NCBI RefSeq assembly: GCF_021462225.1
Contig: NC_061816.1
Location: forward strand, 9,077,390 to 9,141,389
Length of the DNA: 64,000 bases
Direction of reading: 5' to 3'
DNA from: Girardinichthys multiradiatus
Lineage: Eukaryota; Chordata; Actinopteri; Cyprinodontiformes; Goodeidae
Both the position numbers and the translations under genes were made by a program. Below are positions 1 to 11,639 of the stretch, piece by piece (positions within the stretch are counted from its first letter, which is position 1; every line of letters begins with the position of its first letter). Under the pieces are notes generated by a model, which saw nothing but the letters and a program-made list of their open reading frames with translations, searched no databases and was not told the origin of the DNA.

Positions 1-721
1 TTGGCATTGGGTCAGTAATGGTGTGGGGTGGCATTTCTTTGGAGGGCTGCATGGCCCTCCATGTGCTCACCAGAGGTAGCCTGACTGCCATTAGGTACCG
101 AGATGAGATCCTCAGACCCCTTGTGAGACTATATGCTGGTGTGGTTGGTCCTGGGTTCCTCCTAATGCAGGACAATGCTAGACCTCATGAGTGTGTCAGC
201 AGTTCCTGCAAGATGAAGACATTGAAGCTATGGACTGGCCCGCCTGTTCCCCAGACCTGAATCCGATTGAGCACATCTGGGACATCATGTCTCGCTCCAT
301 CCACCAACGTCACGTTGTACCACAGACTGTCCAGGAGTTGGTGGATGCTTTAGTCCAGGTCTGGGAGGAGATCCCTCAGGAGACCATCCGCCGTCTCATC
401 AGGAGCATGCCCAGGCGTTGTAGGGAGGTCATACAGACACATGGAGGTCACACACAATACTGAGCCTCATTTTGACTTGTTTTAAGGACATTACATCAAA
501 GTTGGATCAGCCTGTAGTGTGTTTTTCCACTTTAATTTTGTGTGTGACTCCAAATCCAGGCCTCCATTGGTTAATAAATTTGATTTCCATTGATGATTTT
601 TGTTCTATTTTGTTGTCAGCACATTCAACTTTGTACAGAAAAAAGTATTCAATGAGAATATTTCATTTATTCAGATCTTGGATGTGTTATTTGAGTGTTC
701 CCTTTATTTTTTTGAGCAGTG
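1..721 (+). mobile_element. Tc1-like transposon, 3' part, degraded (family A)
   Basis: The frames at 18-260 and 191-463 together read as the catalytic half of a Tc1-like DDE transposase. The second Asp is in 'QDNARPH' and the Glu in '[12 protein letters not shown]', and the protein ends 'GGHTQY'. The two parts lie in different frames, so a frameshift near base 190-200 breaks the gene. The element ends in a terminal repeat with 'gagcagtgta' at about 721, next to a TA. The 5' half lies left of the window. It is a different family from the copies at 43 and 62 kb. Confidence 0.85.
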
Positions 722-808
722 TATATATTTGACCCTGGATCAATCCACAAAAACGTCAAATATTTGCACCCAATGTTTTAAATAGTTTGTTGCTTAATCA
801 TTCCCAAC

Positions 809-1271
809 AATCTGTGGGATATTGTGAAGAGAACGTTGAGAGACTCAAGACCCAACACTCTGGATGAGCTAAAGGCCGCTATCGAAGCATCCTGGGCCTC
901 CATAAGACCTCAGCAGTGCCACAGGCTGATTGCCTCCATGCCACGCCGCATTGAAGCAGTAATTTCTGCCAAAGGATTCCCGACCAAGTATTGAGTGCAT
1001 AACTGTACATGATTATTTGAAGGTTGACGTTTTTTGTATTAAAAACACTTTTCTTTTATTGGTCGGATGAAATATGCTAATTTTGTGAGATAGGAATTTT
1101 GGGTTTTCATGAGCTGTATGCCAAAATCATCCGTATTAAGACAATAAAAGACCTGAAATATTTCAGTTAGTGTGCAATGAATCTAAAATATATTAATGTT
1201 AAATTTTCACCATGACATTATGGAAAATAATGAACTTTATCACAATATGCTAATATTTTGAGAAGGACCTG
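809..1271 (+). mobile_element. Tc1-like element, 5'-truncated copy (family B, copy C)
   Basis: From 'tctgtgggatattgtgaag' to the terminal 'gagaaggacctg' this matches the 3' third of the two 1568-bp elements at 43267 and 62255 almost base for base. It covers the last 60 or so transposase codons, ending in the frame '..GFPTKY' at about 994, and the right terminal inverted repeat. A TA follows the end. Everything 5' of the 'NLWDIVK' region is missing. Confidence 0.9.
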
Positions 1272-2149
1272 TATAATAATAAAAAATTATAATAAAAATA
1301 AGGATATTTATTACAACATTCATTAAAGTTCTTTCTGCAAAATATTTACATAAAATTATATCAAAACAAACATATTTCCCGCTTAGGAAATGTACGTGAT
1401 CATACTTCTGATCTGTTCAGTGTCATGGCTGTTTCACAGATGTATTGAAGACCTTTAACATAGTATTTATAAGAAAACTGATATAAAGATAAATCTTGCT
1501 TTTTAAAATTAAGATGATCCCCTTTGGTGTCTTTTAATGAGCTTCTTATGCATGTTTTGAATTGTTTATTGTATTTTAAGTGCAGCAGTGCTTTCTGTTA
1601 CCATCTGGGACAAACAAAGTTTTTCTATTCTATTCTATTCTATTCTATTCCATATTGATCTTAAATTACAGGGATTGGTTATTTATTCATGTGTAGTATA
1701 TAATAAACATTTGAAACACATGATGGGTCAAACTTTGAAGAACTTGTCAGCTGCAGTCCCAGTGAAACATCAAATGTGACAAAGCATGCCAACACAGCTA
1801 AAACCCATCACACCTTACAGCTTTTCTAAGACATGGGGAGGTGAGAAACGCTTTAAAAAGAACCAGAAGTGTTATGTCAGTGTGTACCAAGTATGTAAGT
1901 AACAAGAAGTAACAAGAACTGAAAAGACAAACATGCAATGTGACTCTGGCTGCCTCTGGGCAAATTTGCATTTCCTTCATAAGTATAATTATTTCTCTAA
2001 TCAATGAGAGAAATGGTCTGAACCAAATAGAAGGATCAGAAGTGTGAAGGACATTTCAGAGGGTAACATTACTCTTCGTTAAACTGACAGAGGACATCAG
2101 GTCACACTGCAGGACCTTCTGATCTGCAGCTGGAGATGAACTTAACCAG
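1272..2149. other. Intergenic, AT-rich, pentanucleotide microsatellite
   Basis: No gene or recognisable transposon is seen. A pure CTATT pentanucleotide run of about five units lies near 1624-1650. Confidence 0.5.
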
Positions 2150-2513
2150 TGGTTCTCAACCCTGGTCCTCAGGAAACGTTTCCTGCATGTTTTATGTGTT
2201 TCCCTGCTGCCACACACCTCATTTAAATCAGGTTTCTGCAGCACTTGATGGCAGCTGAGGAGGTTCTGCTGTCATTTGAATCAGGTGCTCATCTAAAACG
2301 TTTTCATTCAGAAAGGCTTTTAAAATCCCGTAGCATTTTATTCCAGTTTCCTTACTGTTTTTATTGTTATTGTTTTTGGATGTTTGATGTTTTCTGTTTT
2401 TATGACTATAATGTAAAGCATTTGAATGCCTGGTCGGCTGTTTTTAAAAGGCTATATAAATAAAAAAATGAAATGGACAGTGGGTCCTGAGGACCATGGT
2501 TGAGAATCCCTGA
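2150..2513. mobile_element. MITE-like element with inverted termini
   Basis: The left end 'ggttctcaaccctggtcctc' (about 2150) and the right end (about 2478-2513), read in reverse complement, are near-perfect inverted repeats. These termini belong to a common non-autonomous fish DNA transposon, probably hAT-type. The interior from about 2320 to 2464 ('aaggctatataaataaa') resembles the tail of a SINE or LINE inserted inside the MITE. Confidence 0.65.
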
Positions 2514-3300
2514 ACTAAACCAAGCACACACTCCCACTCGCACCCACACAACTACCTACCTAACACACACACCCACACAATCAACTCTTATTTCTGCTGT
2601 AGAACATCTTTTAACATTGATGGCATTGATTGGTAGGTGATGTATCCACCATGACTCCATGGTGGGGTTGCTTAAGGCCTTGAGATTTCTTTTATCAACC
2701 ATCTGATGATCTTTCATGCAGGAATCTACAGGAGAAACAAGATGTTTCAGTACCACCATCAAGCACCATTCAGATACAGTATATCAATTTTCCTCTCATT
2801 AAGCTTATTTTGCTTATTTGGATGTGTGCTTGGTTTTACAGTACAGCTGAAAAATGAAATTCCTCTTCCTGTGGTTAGTGGTCAGAACTGACTGGTTTTT
2901 CAAAGGTCGTCTTGTGTATAATTTTATAGAAACGTCCAGTTTTTGTCATGTCACTACTGCCCCACATTTCTCCAATTATTAATGACTGTCTCCGTTGTGC
3001 CATGGTACTTAAATAATCCTGGGGAGCATTTTGTGTCCTTCAACAGACTAATATATTTGGCTAAAAGGATCTGTTGGATTCTTCAAACTCTCGGAAGGCT
3101 ATTGCTTTAGCCAAAGGAGGTGGAAAAGTAATGAAAATCTGACTAGTATAGCTGAACTTTAATACAAGTTAATTAGATTTATCATAACAGATAGCAACCG
3201 TGAACTCACAAAGACTATATGCTGAAAATGAACTGAAGGTGCTACAGCAACGTATTAATTTTAGCGGTTTTAAAGAGTTTAAGCATGTTAGCACCTTCCC
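2514..3300. other. Intergenic, short AC-rich repeat
   Basis: An imperfect AC/CCACA-rich simple repeat occupies about 2521-2582. The rest is AT-rich with no supported gene. Confidence 0.4.
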
Positions 3301-3720
3301 AACAAGATTTGTGCACATTTAGAGCGGTTTTAAATCTCTCCCTCACAGATTTGGGGAAACCATTAAGGAACCTTAATCCAGAAGACCTGGTTGACATTAA
3401 GATTCTGACATCTGACCCAAATTGTCAAACATTGACACTGTGAACCTTGACTGAAATTTACAGCTGCCCATATGGAGAAGTTAAAAGCCTTCCGGAGGTA
3501 ATATTTATGGTCAGATGAGATGAAGAATGGGCTACTTTGGTCACAATGACAAGAAGAATGTTTGCCGGAGTCAAAAGATTTTTTTAAACCTCAAATTAAC
3601 AAGATGCTTAAAACCTGGAAACAATCTGGTGTTACAACCAGATGAGGATCTCAGACATCTCCAAGCTAAAAGGATGGATAAAGCAGGCTAGCATTGAGCT
3701 TCTGGAAAGGCTCTAACTTC
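3300..3720 (+). mobile_element. Degraded DNA-transposon relic (Tc1/mariner-like)
   Basis: Fragments such as 'ggtcagatgagatgaagaa' followed by 'ggtcacaatgacaagaagaatgtttgccgga' resemble the conserved 'W-S-D-E-T-K' to 'FGHNDQ..' stretch of a Tc1-like transposase. No frame stays open. The boundaries are estimates. Confidence 0.45.
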
Positions 3721-4359
3721 AACCTCCTTACCATACCCAAAAGCCCAATCACCTTGCTTAGGAAAATATATCCAAATATTTGAGGCTTGTATGGTTGTGT
3801 TAGAGCCCATATAAATACGGCAATTCAATAAAATCAAACTTCTGGACATAATTCTTGTCTTTAAAATTAATTTAGGTTGTATTTTGTCATTTTTTAACCC
3901 CAAGTAAAGAATGGTTAAAATGCTTAATTAAAATGTATCCCCTTTTTTAATATGTAAAATGTCCGTTTCATTTTTCACAAGAAGAAAGAAAAAAGAAGAA
4001 AAAAACAAAACCACCTGATTTACTTCTGGATGGTTTGTAAAACATCTGATCAGCTTTTACTTCCTCCCAGTTAATCAGCAGAACCTTGTCATCTGATTAG
4101 TAATGCTTGTCACCATTATCAGGGAATTTCTAATGCTGATAAATGCTCCTGCAATAGAAAAAACAAACACAAGTGAATTAGAGATGCTTCTGCTTGGACA
4201 CTAATGTGTTCCAGCTTCTATGTTCATATTTTTTCTTCAACACTCCAAAGCAGGCCTGAATGAAAGTTTCTGCAACTTATGCAGTTGCTTATTTAGTTTG
4301 TTGGTTCTGGTGCACCAATATTTCTGCTAGATAGCTGTGCTAAATTTGGACTTGATAAA

Positions 4360-4498
4360 ACACAGTGGCCTGTGAATGCCTTGGGATCCCCCAGAATGAG
4401 CTGGAGGATGTCGCCGGGTTCTCTGAGGTTCCCTGCAAGACCTGTTGCTCTTGCGACTCGACCCATCCATCCCTCACCCGAAGTGAGGGATGGATGGA
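4360..4498 (+). mobile_element. RTE-type LINE 3' tail (Expander/Rex3-like) ending in GATG repeat
   Basis: The segment 'gaatgccttgggatcccccag' with 'gagctggagga' is the typical 3' coding end of fish RTE elements (protein pattern 'CLGIPQ.ELE'). It is followed by a decayed 'gcgactcgacc' section and a GATG-rich tail. The tail has become a perfect hairpin at 4463-4497. Confidence 0.65.
4463..4497. repeat. Perfect 15-bp hairpin
   Basis: The left arm CCATCCATCCCTCAC (4463-4477) and the right arm GTGAGGGATGGATGG (4483-4497) are exact reverse complements around the 5-base loop CCGAA. It sits at the tail of an RTE fragment. Confidence 0.9.
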
Positions 4499-4499
4499 T

Positions 4500-5160
4500 A
4501 ACACAGTGGACCAACATCAACGGTCTTTGGAAGCTTCACCGTCAGTAAGCAACAGAAGTAGTCCTCCAGACTCTGGGACTTTAATTTCAAAATGAAATTA
4601 AAAGTATGCTTTTATCTGAAAAGTGGACTTTGGACAACTGAGCAGCAGTACAAGTCATTTTCTTTGTTATCCCATGAAGGAAAGATGCTTCTGACATCAT
4701 TTCTGATTCAGGACTGGTTTGATACAAGGAATACATTTGTTGCCAATGCCCAAGATACGTCTGTGTGTGATGGCTCTGTGCTTTAGAAGCTTATGCACCT
4801 TTTTCCACCAAATTTTTTCCTTCTACTCAACTTTCCATCAATATGATTGAATACAGCAGCTTAAAAAGTCCACTTCTTCAACGATTATCTTTTGCAGCTT
4901 ACTATCCATCAATTTTCTACTGGACAATGGTCAAGTGAGCAGTCCTCTACATGATCATGTGGGCCGTAACAGAACATTTCTCTACTCAAAATCATCTTTT
5001 GTTTTTGAGAAACAAATTTTGGATTTTTTTATTAGCTGTACACCTTCGACAACAAATCTTTTGAGAGAAACTAAAGAATTTTGAACTGAATTATTGATAT
5101 AATTCAACTTCTCAATGATATTATGAAATTGAGATGCACTTTATTTGAATGTTAGAAGCA
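4500..5160 (-). mobile_element. Degraded Tc1-like element (older relative of family B)
   Basis: Read on the minus strand, this keeps several Tc1 landmarks: the Asp-containing region near 4560-4640 ('actttggacaactgagcagcag' on plus), the linker near 4690-4740 and the N-terminal region near 4800-4850. A terminal repeat like 'caatgatattatgaaattgagatgcac' ends it at about 5140. It keeps the linker that both young 1568-bp copies have lost. Confidence 0.6.
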
Positions 5161-5524
5161 GCTCCTGCAATGGAAACAAAATTCACCCTGACACCTAAAA
5201 CAGTCAAAAATGCAACTTTATTTTTTTTTCTCCCTTAAGGTACTCAAACAATTCAAGAATGCAAAGATCTGAAATTCCCAAACGTCTGAGCAGGTGATTC
5301 TCAAAACATTTGTGCACTGTACAAGTGTATTAAGTGCAGAAACACCAGATGCAGTTATTCTTTTCATCCTTCACTGTAGCATCCTCACATTCTTCTTTTA
5401 AGTGGTAATAACAGATCCCTCTTTAGTGAACAAAGACTTTACAGGGCATCTAACCCCAACTTTTCTTACAATTTAAATAAACACTTCTTCTTATTGAGAT
5501 ATAAGCAAATAATTGCTCCGACAC

Positions 5525-8500
5525 TCAAGATCTTTTCCCTGTTTGAAGGCAAGAAAGAAGACATGTTGGCAGCCAGTTTCTCCTGACAGCAGACTGGATA
5601 GGTTTCACAGGTTGAGGGTGACCAGACTGGCCTGTATCAACATTTAGACTGGACTGTGGAGGCTTTTTGACCCCTGATCCGCTCAACAAAAATGGGGGAA
5701 TTAGCACAGACTTAGAGTTCTGCTCCTGCTGTACATCAACCTGTGGTTGAGCAGGACAGTTGGGTTTTATCTGTGACGGGATATTTTCTGGAGTCCCCGG
5801 GCAGCACGGCTGACTGATCTCATTGGTCTGAAGACGAGACGGATGCAGAGGAGGGAAGCTGTCATACGTGGAGCTGCAAGGACATACAGGTAGTATTTAA
5901 CAACTTTAGGTTCAAAATGATCAACTACATGATGAGCCAAGCATCTGTTAAAAATCTAAAGATTTAGATTTTTATTTGTAGTATCTTTGGTTTTTTTGTC
6001 AGTAAAGGGAAGGAACAGTCATAAAAAATGAGGACACCCTACTACACTGTATGTTTTAAATTAGGACACCCCCAAATTTATTCCCTGCTAAAATCATACA
6101 AGTGTGAATCACATAGGGTTTACGTTCTTAGAACATGGTTACTAAAGGAGGTTGGTCCTGTTTAAACCTCAGACTTTTAGTTTGAATCTCCTGACAGTTG
6201 AAGTGAGAGTGAACACCATGGTGGGAAAGATCTGTCTGAGGCCTTCAGAAAGACAACCGTAGCAGCTTCTGAGTCCGGAAACGGATTTAAATAGGTCTCA
6301 AAACTTGACGTTGACATCTACTACTCCACTGTATAGATAATAATCAGCAAGTGTTGGGCATTCAAAACAACTGCCAACATGAAAACGTCTTGTCCTCCTA
6401 GAAAGTTAACCCTAAAGACAGACCGTAAGATGCTAAAAGAAGTCTCCAAAACCCCTGTAATGTTATTTTAGGACCTGCAGCCGGTTCTGACTCCTGTTTA
6501 TATGAAAATGCATGTCTGAACAATGAGAAAGAGGCTGCACAAGGTTTAACTTTCATGGGAGGTGTGGAAGGACGAAACCTTTGCTCATGATAATCAGACT
6601 AAAGTTTGCCAGAGAAAACAGACAAAGGCCAAGATTTATGGAATAATGTTCATTGGTTTATTGATTTATGGAATAATGTTCAATGTTCACACGAGTCTAT
6701 ATGGTGCTTGAGAAAAATGTGAGCGCATCTTTCACACAAAAAATTAAAGCTGAAGCAGAACTGGACCCTGCTGCATGACAATGACCAAATACACACCAGT
6801 AAACCACCAATGATTGGGTGGTTGATAAGAAATGGAAACCCCTGGACCAAATCAAAGGCAAGATCTTGATCTTAGGGAGATGCTGCAGGGTGACCATTAA
6901 CAGGCTGCACATGCAAGAACCCCCTCAAACATCCCACAACTTTAAGTGGGGAGTGGGACAAGCTTTTCTCAGACCAGTGTGAGATACTGGGAAGTGGGGT
7001 ACCACTACGCTAAGACTAACCACTAGTGGGAAGGGTGTACTAATTTTTTCCTCAGAATACATGTCTTTTGATTAATGATAAAAAAACAGATCAATAAATT
7101 TCCTTTCCAGAGAGACAAATTAGATTACACTGATATGAGAACATTTTTAAAATCAAGATATTTACTGAGGCTTTCTACGTTTTATACATGAGTCTAAATG
7201 ACTGACTTACCTGCTGAATGATGTCTGAAGGGATGAGGATGATGAAGAGGAAAAGTATCCTGGCCGGTTGAGTTTTTGTGGACTCTCCATGATGACATAA
7301 TCATCCTGAGATAACTCAGATAAGCTGTGGCTGACTGTAGGAGACATGATCATGTACCCGAGCCCTTCATCCTTGTCAGCAGACTCCCAGCTCTGCATCG
7401 TGCAGCTTTTGGTTTCTGGCTGGTGTCTAGAAGGGCTCAGGGCAGAGGTGAAGCTCAGAGAGGATTCAGAATTTGTGTCGTCTAGTTTTGGGGGTCTTCG
7501 GTGACGTTGCACAGGACTAGTCTGGCTCTCTGGGTTTCTAGCTAGAACCAGGGGAGTAAGTGTTCTCACATTAGCCAGCTTGTCTCTCTGTTTGGGTCGG
7601 CAGCGTTTTGAAGCCAGAATGGCTGGCTGTTGATTGTGACTGGAGGTCGGTGATCTGCTGAAGTCTGGAAGAGCTCGAAGGGCGCGTACAGTCTCCCTAA
7701 CAGCCTCGTGAATCTGTTGGGCCATTACTGGGTTTCCTGAACGGGGCAACCAGAAAACCTGAAGAAACAGGCTTCTTTAAAAGTGAAACAGATTTTATTT
7801 TTTATGCCCGATTACCTTCTTTCTTTGCCTCCATCCAGATCTCTCCAGGACCGTGAGGCGCTGACCTGCCGAGCTCCAAAAAGAAAAAGCCATCCATGTG
7901 TCCAAACCGGCGAACACTCAGCAAAGGTATCGTAACTGATGGCAAGTCATTACCGGATCCCAGTCGGACCAGGACGAGTGTTGATGCTGTAAGGCAGAGT
8001 CGGTTCTCCCCTGTTAGCAGTTTAGAGGAGCCCAGACCTCTGGCCTTCACTATGATGGGCCAAACCTTATGATGCAGCAATAAATTAAGATTAGTTGTAC
8101 AAAAAGACATTCTCTTGATTGAAACAAGGTGAAGAATGACCAAGATTTGGATCTCTCTAAAATATAAGGTAAATTATCTGTTCTTTGGAGGATTTTAGTT
8201 GTTTAAAAGTTAGTTTATAATGAAGGGAAGCTTATTTGATTGAATAAAAAGAACAAAAAGACAAAAAATTATTTTGCTTAACACTTATGTTTTATTTTAA
8301 ATTGATCTGAACAAACTGTACTGCTAAGAACAAAATTATTATAGATGTTTTGTAGGAGAACCCAATAAAAAGTGTTAATATTCAGAGATCCTACACATAT
8401 TTCCTGTAAATAATCCTTACTTTTGAAGACTCAAACTTTCAGTCTTCTCAATCCATTTTTAAAGTGTAAAAACAAACCTTAAGAATAAATGTATACATTC

Positions 8501-9713
8501 CAACAGTGGCCAGACGTTATATATAGACTGAAAGGGAGGACAGATGATGGATGGGACAGAAGAACAGATTGATAGACAAAGATCGATGGACTAAATAACA
8601 GATGAATCGCTGATGGAAAATAATGGATTGATGGATAGGTTGAAAGAGTGCTAGATGGACAGATGTTAGGTTAACTTTTCCAAACCTGGAATATACTTAA
8701 ATCCAGACTTTTCCAAACTGTGTAAGACCCCTGCTTTAATCTGCAATATTCAAGGAAAAAAATATCATCCTACCTCTTTGAAGAAAGCTGCAGGCGGCAG
8801 AGTACAGTATCCATCATCCTCTTCATCAAACCCTTCTTCATGCTCCTCATCCTTCTGCTCTTCCTCCATTAGTTTCTTTATAGCCACATACCATTCTTCT
8901 TGCGGCTGCTCCTCCATTACCAGCACCAGAGTCTGATCTTTGTCGTACAGTGCCACCGTGTGGCCTTTACGGGAACTGCCACTTCGACTCACAGCAAGAC
9001 AGCAACGAAGATAAATGACCCTTTAGAAAGACGATTCTGATCAGTTTTACTTCAACTACTATTCTTTTCAACATCAAATAAAAAAGGAAAGGGTGTTTTT
9101 AAGAAGCATTTCCTGAACTAAAACAAATTAAGCTTGTAATGATGAGTAAAATATTGACAGTTTTTGGTACACTGTGGTAACTGTGTGTGGTAAGCTTTAT
9201 CTTCTAAGTTAATTAGTTGAATTTTTTTCCCACCAACCCTTGCTTGCTGGTTCCAAACAGAGACGCCTTCCCAGAAGACTTCTCCATTGCTGTGAACTTC
9301 TCCTGGGTCTTGTACCACTCCAGTCTGCTCGGACCAGTGTGACTTCCCGTTCTCAGGACAAAATATCTTCTGTGGCTCCGCTCCAGCTTAACTAGATAAC
9401 CTTCTTTCACCACGTCGCTCTGCGGCCCCGAGGAAGCCATTAAGGACCCGGTTAGGGGGACCAGTGGCATGGGGGTCTGACTGGTGCAGAACAGCTCCTC
9501 ATAGAAGCAAGTTGAAGGCGGCTCGCCTGACTGCATGCTGGGGTCACAGTCCATGGAGTCCTCATCTTCATCCTGCTCTGTGTGACAATTCCTCAGATGA
9601 AATTGCAAAGAAAGTTCACCAGGGTGAGTGTAGCGGCAGCGGTGGGATGACCGAGGGGTGGATGAAAGCTCTACAACTCCACTTATAGCAAAACCAGCAT
9701 GTCCTTCTGCCAT
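5525..9713 (-). CDS. Insulin receptor substrate family adaptor (compact IRS)
   Basis: IRS proteins dock at activated insulin/IGF receptors under the plasma membrane and recruit PI3-kinase. The coding exons are 9713-9238, 8987-8774, 8065-7816, 7736-7211 and 5873-5525, giving 604 aa; all junctions are GT..AG and in phase. The exon 1/2 junction is the least certain. After an acidic N-terminus of about 100 aa comes a PH domain (about 100-200, starting at 'KEGYLVK'). Next is an IRS-type PTB domain (about 231-335) that keeps both phosphotyrosine-binding arginines ('VRRFG' and 'LGRSA'). The tail has two YxxM PI3K-SH2 motifs, YMIM (Tyr441) and YVIM (Tyr460), and a serine run. At about half the length of IRS1/2 it resembles IRS3 in size, but I cannot assign the paralogue. 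A possible polyadenylation signal (AATAAA on the minus strand) lies at 5222-5217. Confidence 0.87.
6000..7060. mobile_element. Degraded DNA transposon in intron 4 of the IRS gene
   Basis: The ends carry related sequences ('attaggacacccccaaattta' near 6060 and 'gggtgtactaattttttcctcag' near 7033, inverted). The interior contains Tc1/mariner-like pieces such as 'ctgctgcatgacaatgacc' followed by 'acacaccagtaaacc'. No frame is open. A 20-base stretch at 6633-6652 recurs exactly at 6663-6682. Confidence 0.55.
8520..8665. repeat. Degenerate GATG/GATA simple repeat in IRS intron 2
   Basis: Many imperfect GATGGA, GATAGA and GATTGAT units are packed into about 145 bases with no coding signal. Confidence 0.5.
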
Positions 9714-9736
9714 ACTGTTGTTTTTATGTTTCAAAT
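9714..9736 (-). other. 5' UTR part of the IRS first coding exon
   Basis: On the minus strand a good acceptor (T-rich tract ending 'ttgcag') precedes base 9736. The first ATG, 'AGTATGG', follows 23 bases later at 9713, so the start exon begins with a short leader. Its upstream partner is probably the donor at 10801. Confidence 0.6.
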
Positions 9737-11639
9737 CTGCAACATGAATAAAACGGCAGATAATAAAGATAACGTTTCACAACAGAGTAAAAAAAAAAAA
9801 GACAGTTCAAGGTTACTTGTTATTTTTAGTTTATTGGTAAAAAAGGTCAGCCAATCAGGACATTCTTTTAAATCATATTGTCAGTAATGGTAGCAATCCT
9901 GGTTTTGATGCATTATTTAGGCTTTGTAAGAAAAAAACATTAATCCTGTCTCTTAAAACTACTTTGACTTAAATATTCATATAAAAATGAATTATTTTTC
10001 AGGATTTTACTCCTTTAAAAGAAATATGTTTTGATAGCTCGACTTTAGTAAAAAGTGTAAAAACTATTTTTTGTAATATTTTCTATGAAATACACTTTAG
10101 GTAGTATGTCATTGCCTTTTTTATTTTTTTTTTAGATGCTGCAATGGGTAACAATTTGCTTTAGCATAGGTTTTAATTCATTTCTTTTTCTATGGACAGT
10201 GTTAGATATTTTGAGGGAAATACAAATTTAAGGCCATGAAGGCTGCATGTAGAGAAGTTCTGGTTCTGTATGGAATATGGAGAAGTAGTGTCATCCAGCA
10301 TGTAAATATAAATAAAGGTTTATACCTAGTATCCAAAAAGGAACCTTAATATAAAAAAGCAAAAGCTTATTTCAAGATAAACATGGGAATTTTAATGATT
10401 TTCAATTGGACATTTTTTATTATTAGGAACAAACGTGACTGTTTTTGTATAACAGAATGTCCCTCCGATCTCTTTTAAGGGATATTTACTTCACCTGGTG
10501 GTGATCATAATGTTATGCCTAATTAGTGTAAATTGCTGCAATCGTTCCTGTCAGAAAATAAAATAAATAGGGTAAATTAAGGTATATTGTTTTTTTTTTT
10601 TGTAATTATAACTTCTGACAGGAATTTTAAAAACTAACCACAATGTGTTTACATGGTGGCTTTGGTGATAGGCTTATAATTGCCATATAAATTTCAAGGG
10701 AACAAAATACTTTTTACTTGTCTCAATGTACTTGCTAAAAACACAAAGCAGCAACGGAGCGTTTTTCCCGTCACAACATATTTATCTGAATAAAAACTTA
10801 CCTGAAAGTAGCAGACGTCAACATTACATCTGAAAACTCCAAACTGTGTCACAAAGACCGTAAAAATTCAAGCAGCAAATGATTCCCAAAACTAGAGTTC
10901 AGGAACTATCCAGTTTGTGTCTCAAGAGGTGCAACAGGTGCCAATCAATGTGGCGTTCAGATGTGCCTCGTAAAAATGACAATTCAGCTGAAAACAGTCG
11001 GAGAATTCAGTAATTCAAACACTAAGTCTCAGTAAGTCTCACATTTTTAAACTGCAAAGTTCTCCAAGTATTTCCATATTTATAGGCCATTTGTCAGTTT
11101 AGTGCTGTCATTTTATTCAAAGAGACAAAAGAAACAAAGCAAATCTTGTACCAGGGTGTTATTTGGTAGCTTGAAGGACATGATTTAAACATGTGTCATT
11201 TTTACTGAGAAACTGAAATTTCCAGGTTTGGAGCTAGAAAAGTCCATAGAAGATGAAACCTTGAGTGAAAAAGTCTGAAGTTTCTTAGTTTCTCACACCT
11301 TGAAATCCAATATGGCTGCCTTCCTGTAAAGTGATAACCGCAGTTAAAAACAGAGGTTAATTTGCACTTCCAGGCAGCATCCTTAGTAAACTTGATACTA
11401 CAGTGTTTTAAAACACCAGAAGCTGAGATGAAAAATACATTTTGATTAGCTTGTGCTACTATTTCCAGTGAGTGTGGTCACTCTGCTTATTAGTTAGTAA
11501 TCCTACTGGTTTCCAAGTTGCAACTAGAATATAGTCAAGAAGGTTACTTGTTAACTGTTGTCTGCTACTTTAACAGTACTTTGGTATTTACCTTGAACAT
11601 TTCTTCTGATTAACATTAAATACAGCCCAAGTACCACCA
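9737..11639. other. AT-rich intron and flank upstream of the IRS gene
   Basis: Apart from the candidate leader exon at 10802-10990 I see only AT-rich, A/T-homopolymer-containing DNA, with no coding frame worth supporting. Confidence 0.4.
10802..10990 (-). other. Candidate 5' UTR exon of the IRS gene
   Basis: On the minus strand the sequence runs into 'ACTTTCAG' at 10802 followed by a strong donor, GTAAGT. This pairs with the acceptor just before 9736. The exon carries short upstream ATGs and no long frame. Its 5' boundary (about 10990) is a guess and no core promoter motif was identified. Confidence 0.4.

Noticed and set aside
7802..8143. 113-codon frame read as a separate protein
   Set aside because: Only its central part (8065-7816) is the PTB exon of the IRS gene; the ends are intron.
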